A DNA stretch of 35,363 nt from CAYNLK01 sp964398055 (GTDB lineage Bacteria; Chloroflexota; Anaerolineae; 4572-78; J111): positions 1 through 35,363 of the forward strand of contig CAYNLK010000061.1 in the NCBI GenBank assembly GCA_964398055.1, read 5' to 3'. A program made the translations under genes and the position numbers. Shown piece by piece: positions 15,630-21,938 of the stretch. The notes under the pieces were generated by a model. It made no database searches. It was not told the origin of the DNA and saw only the letters and a list, made by a program, of their open reading frames with translations. How positions within the stretch are numbered: position 1 is the stretch's first letter; each line of letters starts with the position of its first letter.

Positions 15630-15711
15630 TGTTCTTCTTACTGAGCCTGGCCCATCAATTACGAACCAGCATAATCAGGTCAAAGCAACTTTCTTCAAGC
15701 AAAGAACTGAT

Positions 15712-16623
15712 CTACTCAAAGGGGTGGGCCGGCGCAAGCTGCCTCCGGTCATAGCGCCCTGCGCCGGCGTCGAACCATTGCACCGGGTAAATGAAGCCGT
15801 TTTCCAGCTCAATCCCGGTGATATATCCCGGATTGATGCCGCAGCCGGTGTTGAAATAGGGTATTTGATGGGGCTGGGGGAAGACAGGTAGATGGGTGTG
15901 CCCCGCGATGAGTGGTTGTTGCCGGCTTTTGACCCACTCGGTCAATTGCCGGGTGATTTTCTGCTGTGAATTTTTATACCAGCCGTTTAGCCCGTGGCCA
16001 GCCAAACCTATCTCCGTGGCCAGATTACCCGCCTTATGTCCCAGCCGGTAAAAGCTTTGGCGTATCAGCCAGACTAACTCCTGACTCAACAAGCCCAGTT
16101 GGTCGGACCAAAAATCCACCTGATGGCCGTGCGCGATCAGAAGCCGTTGGCCTCTGCAGCGATGGCGCAGCACCAACCCCTCAACGGCGCTGAAATCGCC
16201 TTTCTCAACTTGCTGAACCTGTCGCCCCTGCACCTCGTGGTTGCCAACGATCAGGTGCAGCCGACCTTGTGCCTTGAAACCGTGCAGCAGAGCAAACACC
16301 TCCGCATAGGCTCGCTCAATCTGGCTGAAGTCAGGGGTCTGCCACAAATCATCCCCATCACCCAGTTCGATGTAGGTAAAGCCCGCCTTGAAATAGTGGC
16401 TCAGGGCGTGGAGAAAGAGGTCTTCATTGGGCGCAAATTCATCAGCAGCGCTTTTGTCGCTACGATGGGTGTCGCTGAAAAAGATTATTTTTGAGGCGTT
16501 ATCAATGAGAAGCTCGGGGGCCGTGATTAATATTTGGTCTAAGCGGTGTTGGCCCAACTTCGCTAATCCGGTCAGATCGAGGGCTGACAGCCGCTTGGAC
16601 TGGGTGAAGATTGAGCTTAGCAA
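15712..16623 (-). CDS. Calcineurin-like metallophosphoesterase
   Basis: 303-residue binuclear-metal phosphoesterase. All metal-binding motifs are seen: SDTHR (D51, H53), GDGDDLW (88-94), GNHE (127-130), AHGH (164-167), AGHTH (240-244). The GDGDDLW form resembles LpxH-like and related phosphoesterases, but the substrate cannot be assigned. The start ATG 16623 gives an N-terminus SKRLSALDLTGLAKLGQHRLDQ that reads as natural protein. It overlaps the end of the upstream glycosyltransferase by 122 bases in another frame, which is long for bacteria. It is the last gene of the minus-strand glycolipid cluster. Confidence 0.9.
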   Translation of the reverse strand: MLSSIFTQSKRLSALDLTGLAKLGQHRLDQILITAPELLIDNASKIIFFSDTHRSDKSAADEFAPNEDLFLHALSHYFKAGFTYIELGDGDDLWQTPDFSQIERAYAEVFALLHGFKAQGRLHLIVGNHEVQGRQVQQVEKGDFSAVEGLVLRHRCRGQRLLIAHGHQVDFWSDQLGLLSQELVWLIRQSFYRLGHKAGNLATEIGLAGHGLNGWYKNSQQKITRQLTEWVKSRQQPLIAGHTHLPVFPQPHQIPYFNTGCGINPGYITGIELENGFIYPVQWFDAGAGRYDRRQLAPAHPFE

Positions 16624-17800
16624 GAGGCATAATTCCTTTCATAGCTAACAGAACTTCTTGATACCAGCCGGCGTAGGCTTGGATGGTATGATACCGGGCG
16701 TGGGGGAGCGCTTTGAGCCGACTGGCCTGGCCCATCTCCGCCCAGCGCAGCCGATTGTCTAGCAGCGCGACCAGGTTATGAGCGGCCGAGTCAACCTCAT
16801 TGATGCTAAAGAGATAGCCATTGACTCCTGGCGTGACCAGCTCCGGCAGGGCGTAGGCATTGGCCGCCAGCACCGGCAGGCCGCTCGACATGGCTTCCAA
16901 CGTGGCAATACTTTGCAGTTCGGCATGGCTGGGCATCACAAAAGCGTCGGCGCTGTTAAATAGGAGGGGCAGGTCTTCGTCTGATACAAAGCCCGTAAAA
17001 ACGACCCGCTCCCTCAGGCCCAACGCTTGACACAACTGCTTCAAGTCCTTCAAGTAGCTCCCTTGCCCGGAGATGGCTAACTGCGCGTCAGTCCGGTTAA
17101 GCTGAGCCAACGCCCGCGCGATGAGGTCGAGCCCTTTCTCACGATCAACCCGGCCCACATACAACAGCAGCGCCTCATCTATGGCCAGGCCGTACTTGCG
17201 GCGCATTAGGGATCGATCCAGGGCAGGTCGCGGTCGAAAGCGAGTCTGGTCAACCCCGCAGGAAATGGCGCGGGCCTGAACCCGCAGCCCTTGCTGGTTC
17301 AGAAGCGACACGGCGGTTTGGGTCGGCGCGGTCACCCCATCTAACTGGTTGTATATTTCTAGCATAGTGCGCCACAACCAAGGCTGGGTTAACTCACGCA
17401 GTCGCTGGGGAAGCGGCAGGTTGTCTGTCAGGTTTTCCGGCAGGAAGTGGTTAGTGCCGACTACTGCAACGTGATGCTGCCGAGCCGTCCGCAGGACACT
17501 GCGGCTGAGGAAATAGTGGTCCTGGAGATGCACCACGTCCGGGTTAAATTCCCGCAAGGCGCGAGAAACCAGCCCATCGGTCAGAGCGGTGATGTTGACG
17601 TTATAGCCCAGAGATAGAGCCGGCACGGTTTGGAGGGTCATGGTTTGCTGACGCTTGTGGTAGGCTCGCCCCGTTTCCGTGGGGGCTACCACCAACACCG
17701 CCTGACCTGTCTGAGCTAAACCTTCAGCCAGGTTCATTGTAAAAACGGCCTGGCCGTTATCTCGTCTAAAAAACGCCTGTCCGGCGATAAGGATTCTCAT
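16502..17800 (-). CDS. GT4 glycosyltransferase, glycolipid-type
   Basis: GT-B glycosyltransferase of 432 residues. N-terminal MRILIAGQAFFRRDNGQAVF, VVHLQDHYFLSRSVL and TNHFLPENL, the last being typical of diacylglycerol and phosphatidylinositol sugar transferases; C-terminal YVGRVDREKGLDLI and the EX7E motif in AELQSIATLEAMSSGLPV. It probably adds a sugar from a nucleotide donor to a membrane lipid (inference from motif and neighbours: DedA-like protein and MGDG-synthase-like pseudogene). The last ~40 residues are low in conservation and overlap the next gene. The start overlaps the end of the DedA-like gene by 35 bases. Confidence 0.88.
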   Translation of the reverse strand: MRILIAGQAFFRRDNGQAVFTMNLAEGLAQTGQAVLVVAPTETGRAYHKRQQTMTLQTVPALSLGYNVNITALTDGLVSRALREFNPDVVHLQDHYFLSRSVLRTARQHHVAVVGTNHFLPENLTDNLPLPQRLRELTQPWLWRTMLEIYNQLDGVTAPTQTAVSLLNQQGLRVQARAISCGVDQTRFRPRPALDRSLMRRKYGLAIDEALLLYVGRVDREKGLDLIARALAQLNRTDAQLAISGQGSYLKDLKQLCQALGLRERVVFTGFVSDEDLPLLFNSADAFVMPSHAELQSIATLEAMSSGLPVLAANAYALPELVTPGVNGYLFSINEVDSAAHNLVALLDNRLRWAEMGQASRLKALPHARYHTIQAYAGWYQEVLLAMKGIMPLAKLNLHPVQAAVSPRSDRISEVGPTPLRPNINHGPRASH

Positions 17801-18422
17801 GGTCTAACCCTTTTTGGTTAACTTTAGTTAAATGCTTTAGCAGGATGGGCAGGGCTAATATCAGAGTCACCCCAAGGCCCAGCGATAGCCATTCGAACCC
17901 GGCTCGGAGTTGGCTCAGGTAGCTCCCCAAGAAGAAACCGACCAGCACTAAGCCGCCGCTCCAAATTGTCTCGCTCACCGCGCTGACCATTATCATTTTG
18001 CGCCACGATACGCGGGCCATTCCGGCGGCGATGAGGATGGGAATAACCGCCGGCCACATACACAACTTGGTGGTTACATATAACCTGGGGCCACTCGCTT
18101 TGATATTTTTCTCCAGTTGAGCGATCAGCGGCTCAAATCTGCGCAGCCAGGGTCTTATAGCCAGGCTGTTAAGGCGTTCCAACCGTCCCAACCAGTACCA
18201 GGCCGCATCAGCGGTGGCATTGCCAATTCCGGCAGCCACAAAAACCAGCCATGGGTTTAATATCCCTACGCCGGCTAGGGCGGCCGCTACCAACGTGGCG
18301 ACCGAACCTTCCACAACAACCAATAAGGCAATGAGCAGATAGCTCCAATATCCCAGGTTGGGCGGAACAGGGCTGCCACTTAGGGTTGTCCAAACTTGTT
18401 GGATGAATTCCAGCATCATCAT
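17766..18422 (-). CDS. DedA/VTT-family membrane protein
   Basis: About 216-218 residues with several hydrophobic helices (YLLIALLVVVEGSVATLVAAAL, LVFVAAGIGNATADAAWYWLG, a C-terminal pair). The acidic-residue helix EGS...G, and GNATADAAWYWLGR, fit the DedA/SNARE-associated VTT fold that is linked to lipid flipping (polyprenyl- or phospholipid scrambling). Three consecutive ATGs open the frame (18422, 18419, 18416); AGGAG at 18424-18428 is best spaced for the third. It sits between a broken glycolipid synthase and a GT4, consistent with a role in glycolipid or lipid-carrier traffic. Confidence 0.85.
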   Translation of the reverse strand: MMMLEFIQQVWTTLSGSPVPPNLGYWSYLLIALLVVVEGSVATLVAAALAGVGILNPWLVFVAAGIGNATADAAWYWLGRLERLNSLAIRPWLRRFEPLIAQLEKNIKASGPRLYVTTKLCMWPAVIPILIAAGMARVSWRKMIMVSAVSETIWSGGLVLVGFFLGSYLSQLRAGFEWLSLGLGVTLILALPILLKHLTKVNQKGLDHENPYRRTGVF

Positions 18423-18437
18423 ACTCCTGACTATACC

Positions 18438-19564
18438 TTAAACATACTGGCACAAATCCGTAGCAATTTGTAGCGATGCCTGCGGGCGGGCCAGCCAGGC
18501 GGCATTCTTGACCATGTGGGATAAGGTAGAGTTATGAGGGTTCAGGCACGCCTGGACAACTTGGGCGATAGCGGCGGGAGTTTCGGCGTAAGCGCCGGCA
18601 GCGTGCTCCTGAATGTAGGTAACATTCCCGGTTTCCTGACCCGGAATGTAGCCGGAAATAACTGGGGGCAGCCCAGCAATCAAAGCTTCGCTGATGGTGC
18701 CAGGGCCGGCTTTGGTAACGAGTACGTCAGCAGCGCGTATCAACTCCGGCATATCATATTATCCACAAAACCGCAGATGTGGGTTGGAATGGCCCACACT
18801 TCGGCCTCGAGCTTTTGTTTGAGAGTGAGGTTACGACCGGTGACGACCAAGAACTGCGCCTGCGGCACAGTTTGGACCAGTTGGCGGACAATGTCGTAGA
18901 CCCGACCGACCCCCTCGCCGCCGCCGGCAATCAGCACGGTATAACGGTCAACCTCTAACCCTAGCTGTTGACGCAGAGTCCGCTTGTCGCCCTGGAGGTT
19001 GGTAAATTTCAGGCTAACTGGCTGCCCGTAAACAGCCAGTTTCTCGGCCGGCATGCCATATTGGATCGCCCGCTGACGGGCCGTCTCGGTGGGTACAATG
19101 CAGCGGGTAACCTGCGGGCAAATCCAGGCGGGATGGAAAGTGACCAGATCGGTCACAACGGTAATGAACGGGGCCCTAAGACCGGCCATTTTGAGCCAGG
19201 TTAGCCCCAGATGGTTCATCAACGGATGAACGGACACAACCAGGTCAGGCTGAACGGTTTTGAGATACCGCACCACGCTGCGCGTGACCAGTGGGGCAAT
19301 GGCCGCAAAACCATACCACTGTAACCGGGGAAAGTTTGAGACGCGCCAGAAGATTTGCCACAGCGGCAAGCCGGGCCCAATCAGCCAGCCGTATACATTT
19401 GGAATGTTGTTGAGCGGCCAGGGCATGTGGTTTTTTCAGATGTCTTCAATGATGATGTCATGTTGGTCAGGGTGCAGGTATTCTATCGCTTCTTTAATGG
19501 CCAGGGCGGAGGCGCGATGTCCGCCGCCGGTGTCAGACATTAGAAAGAGAATTCGCTTTTTCAC
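18438..19564 (-). pseudogene. MGDG-synthase-like glycosyltransferase (GT28), doubly disrupted
   Basis: Read as a whole, about 373 residues of a processive diacylglycerol glycosyltransferase. The N-terminus KKRILFLMSDTGGGHRASALA starts at GTG 19564 with GGAGG 5 nt upstream, followed by an MGDG_synth part, an FITVVTDL...HPAW segment and the C-terminal donor site VTKAGPGTISEALIAGLPP...PGQETGN. Two lesions break it. Codon 43 is TGA (19438-19436) where the sense frame continues EDI-stop-KNHMPWPL, most simply a Trp codon TGG changed to TGA. A 5-bp tandem duplication (CATATCATAT, 18750-18759) shifts the frame at FVDNM; removing one unit restores FVDNMPELIRAADVLV. The separate pieces 18740-19426 and 18438-18752 are the remnants. 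The rest is well preserved, so the loss looks recent. Confidence 0.85.
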
Positions 19565-19683
19565 AACGGCCTCCACTTGTGCCGATAATTTGATTAAATC
19601 GGGTTTGATTTATTGGCAGTTTATCCAGCAAAGTTACGAGAAATGCCAAGGAGTAGTTGAGGCCTTCCTCTAGCATACAGGGT

Positions 19684-19708
19684 AATTCTGCAGATTTGAT
19701 GCAGAATT
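19684..19708. other. Small perfect inverted repeat
   Basis: AATTCTGCA and TGCAGAATT form a 9-bp perfect stem around a 7-base loop, in the spacer upstream of the disrupted minus-strand glycosyltransferase. A T-run of only two bases follows on the plus strand. It could be an operator or a weak terminator. Confidence 0.4.
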
Positions 19709-19822
19709 TTGTTAGAAATTGTGCAGTTCGATGCTAATGGTATCTCCATACGTATATCAACCAGAACCTATGTCCATAGCCAAATGTTGAAAATACCATA
19801 ACGGGATCAATTCATAAACCAG

Positions 19823-19955
19823 TTTGTTACCCTTAGTTTATCAAAAAAGACCACTGACCAACAGTGTTCAGAATCACGACTTACCGGCGAGAGGGGTGAT
19901 TTAAATCACGACCACCCGTGACTCCGGTCATAGGTGAGTGGGTCAACTGATGACC
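19823..19955. promoter_or_regulatory. Duplicated 133-bp regulatory block, copy 2 (two-component system)
   Basis: Gap-free partner of 15485-15617 (105/133 identical). Contains the perfect palindrome GTGATTTAAATCAC (19896-19909), the palindrome GGTCAACTGATGACC (19941-19955) and AATCACGACTT (19872-19882). The GGTCA palindrome centres roughly 50 bases upstream of the predicted transcription start of the kinase gene, a usual place for an activator. Confidence 0.75.
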
Positions 19956-19983
19956 AAGGTCACAAGACGTAAAAGAAAGTTGG

Positions 19984-19992
19984 TGTTATAAT
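19984..19992 (+). promoter_or_regulatory. Extended -10 promoter of the kinase/regulator operon
   Basis: TGTTATAAT: a perfect TATAAT at 19987-19992 with TG one base upstream. The -35 region (AAGACG, 17 bp away) is poor, which fits dependence on an activator bound at the regulatory block just upstream. The ATG at 19991 lies inside this -10 element and cannot be the start codon. Confidence 0.65.
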
Positions 19993-20017
19993 GGTCTTAT
20001 ATAAAGAGGTAGTCCCG

Positions 20018-21268
20018 ATGAAAGAAACAGAAACAAAAGTCAGCGTCGGCCAGTTGCTGCGGATTGCCGCCAGCTTATGGTTGGGGTATCTGCTGGTGTT
20101 AGCCTTCATTGATTTTGGGATGGCTCCCCCCGATCATCCCTTTGCCTACCAGTATTATGTGATCAACGGCTTAACCGCGCTGCTTATTTTAGGTCTGTCG
20201 TTGTGGCGCCGGGGGCAAGCATGGTTGGGGGCAACTTTTCTACCCCTGATGATTATCCTGATGTCGGTCTTGCCGACGCTGAGCAAATACCTGCTAACGC
20301 CCGAGTCGCTGCCCTCGCCGGTCATCTCGACGGGGGTGGTGACGGTGTTGCTGCTGGCTTTGGTACTGAACGCCTGGCAGTATCGCTGGCGGCACGTGGC
20401 TTTCTTTTGTCTGGGCACAGCTTTGCTCAATGTGGGGGCGCTGTTGCTGTTTGTCGGGCCGCTGACCCGCCCTTTTTTCTTTGAAATATTGAGCACGGCC
20501 ATCCAAACTGTCAGCTTTTTGGTGATCGGTTATTTTATCAACACCCTCATAACCCAACTGCGCGCCCAGCACGACTCTCTGGAACAGGCAAACGCCCAAT
20601 TGGTTCACTACGCCAGCACCCTGGAGCATCTGACCATCAGCCGGGAACGAAATCGACTGGCGCGCGAGCTGCACGATACCCTGGCCCATACCCTCAGCGC
20701 CTTGACGGTGCAGTTGGAGGCGGTCAAGGCTTACTGGTACATTGACTCGACCGCGGCCCAGGCCATGCTGGATAAATCCCTGGAGGCGACCCGCTCCGGC
20801 TTGCAGGAAACGCGCCGAGCCTTGAAGTCACTGCGGGCCAGCCCGCTGGACGATTTGGGCCTGAGCCTGGCCCTGCGCCGCATGGTCGAGTCGGCGGCCA
20901 AACGGGCCAATTTGAGCCTTGACCTGGTCCTGCCCGAACAAATTCCGGCCCTGTCGCCGGATGTCGAGCAGTGTATCTACCGGGTGGCCCAGGAGGCCGT
21001 GGCCAATGTCACCCACCATGCCAACGCTAACAACCTGCAAGTCCAGCTCACCTTCAACCACCAGGAAATTGCGCTGCTGGTGCACGATGATGGCCTGGGG
21101 TTCCAAGAGCGGCCCGCCCAAAACGGCGAGCACTTTGGGCTGTCGGGTATGCGGGAACGGGCGCAATTGGCGGGCGGCCAGGTGGTGATTGACAGCCAAC
21201 CTGGCCAGGGCACCACGATTCGATTAACGATAAAGGAAACAGATGATAAAGGTAATTATTTGCGATGA
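20018..21268 (+). CDS. Membrane NarL/LiaS-type sensor histidine kinase
   Basis: 416-residue sensor kinase. The N-terminal ~165 residues hold about six hydrophobic helices (LLRIAASLWLGYLLVLAFIDF, YYVINGLTALLILGLSLW, and more), with little extracytoplasmic domain, as in DesK/LiaS-like sensors of membrane state. Then a HisKA_3 helix with RELHDTLAHTLSAL (H219) and an ATPase domain with AQEAVANVTHHA, HDDGLGF and FGLSGMRERA. ATG 20018 is chosen because AGAGG lies 8 nt upstream and the earlier ATG 19991 falls in the -10 box. The stop overlaps the response regulator start by 26 bases, so the pair is coupled. Confidence 0.92.
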   Translation: MKETETKVSVGQLLRIAASLWLGYLLVLAFIDFGMAPPDHPFAYQYYVINGLTALLILGLSLWRRGQAWLGATFLPLMIILMSVLPTLSKYLLTPESLPSPVISTGVVTVLLLALVLNAWQYRWRHVAFFCLGTALLNVGALLLFVGPLTRPFFFEILSTAIQTVSFLVIGYFINTLITQLRAQHDSLEQANAQLVHYASTLEHLTISRERNRLARELHDTLAHTLSALTVQLEAVKAYWYIDSTAAQAMLDKSLEATRSGLQETRRALKSLRASPLDDLGLSLALRRMVESAAKRANLSLDLVLPEQIPALSPDVEQCIYRVAQEAVANVTHHANANNLQVQLTFNHQEIALLVHDDGLGFQERPAQNGEHFGLSGMRERAQLAGGQVVIDSQPGQGTTIRLTIKETDDKGNYLR

Positions 21269-21887
21269 CCAGGCCATTATTCGGGATGGTCTGGAAATGC
21301 TGCTAAAACTGGAAAAAGATATTGAGGTGGTGGGTCAGGCGCAGGATGGCGCCGAAGCCGTCGAGATGGTCAAAAAAGCCTCGCCCGACCTGGTATTAAT
21401 GGATTTGAAAATGCCGGGAATGAACGGCATCGAAGCCACCCGGCAAATTCGAGCCGGCTTTCCCCAGGTCAAGGTGCTGGTGCTGACCACCTACGATGAC
21501 GATGAGTGGGTTTTTGACGCCATCCGGGCCGGGGCGGCGGGCTATCTCTTAAAAGATACGCCCCGCGAAGAGGTCATCAAAGCGGTCAAAGGAACGGCAG
21601 TCGGCAAATCATTTGTTGATCCGGCGGTGGCCGGCAAATTGCTCCACCAGGTGGCCGGTAAACAGGCCCAACCCGCTACCCTGCTCACCGATAAACTGAC
21701 CGAGCGCGAAGCCGAGGTCCTGCGGCTGGTGGCCCGGGGCTTCACCAACGCCGGCATCGCCGAGCGGCTGCACCTGTCGGAAGGGACGGTGCGCAACCAC
21801 GTCAGCGCCATTTTTGCCAAGCTGGAGGTGGCCGATCGCACCCAAGCCGCCGTGATCGCCATTCAACACGGCTTGGGAGATGAGTAA
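21243..21887 (+). CDS. NarL/LuxR-family response regulator
   Basis: 214-residue DNA-binding response regulator paired with the preceding kinase. The receiver shows DD (8-9), phospho-acceptor Asp54 in LVLMDLKMPG, Thr in LTTYDDDEW and Lys in LLKDTPREE. The output is a LuxR helix-turn-helix (LTEREAEVLRLVARGFTNAGIAERLHLSEGTVRNHV, split here only by description) ending in RTQAAVIAIQHGLGDE. It is a good candidate for binding the dyad repeats in the duplicated regulatory blocks. The last ~12 residues and 20 bases of its end recur at the C-terminus of the MFS gene (33600-35264). Confidence 0.94.
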   Translation: MIKVIICDDQAIIRDGLEMLLKLEKDIEVVGQAQDGAEAVEMVKKASPDLVLMDLKMPGMNGIEATRQIRAGFPQVKVLVLTTYDDDEWVFDAIRAGAAGYLLKDTPREEVIKAVKGTAVGKSFVDPAVAGKLLHQVAGKQAQPATLLTDKLTEREAEVLRLVARGFTNAGIAERLHLSEGTVRNHVSAIFAKLEVADRTQAAVIAIQHGLGDE

Positions 21888-21938
21888 AAGCCCGATTTTT
21901 GTTTGGAGTATGGTTTCACTTATCGTATGCCTGTTTCT

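Larger units (their letters stand above)
15413..15711. other. Intergenic region between the metallophosphoesterase end and the MacAB-like operon start
   Basis: 299 bases with no credible gene. It holds the leader of the minus-strand fusion-protein gene (15413-15484), one copy of the duplicated regulatory block (15485-15617) with the AATCACGATT palindrome just after it, and about 80 bases (15630-15711) after that in which I see nothing clear, including no strong terminator for the metallophosphoesterase gene. Confidence 0.6.
19565..20017. other. Intergenic control region between the glycolipid cluster and the two-component system
   Basis: 453 bases without a credible gene. It carries the 5' side of the disrupted glycosyltransferase, a hairpin at 19684-19708, regulatory block copy 2 (19823-19955) and the extended -10 promoter of the kinase. 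The stretch 19709-19822 shows nothing I can name. Confidence 0.6.

Noticed and set aside
19436..19438. TGA read as tryptophan (alternative genetic code)
   Set aside because: The other genes read normally without needing in-frame TGA, and the same gene also has a frameshift, so simple gene decay is the better explanation.
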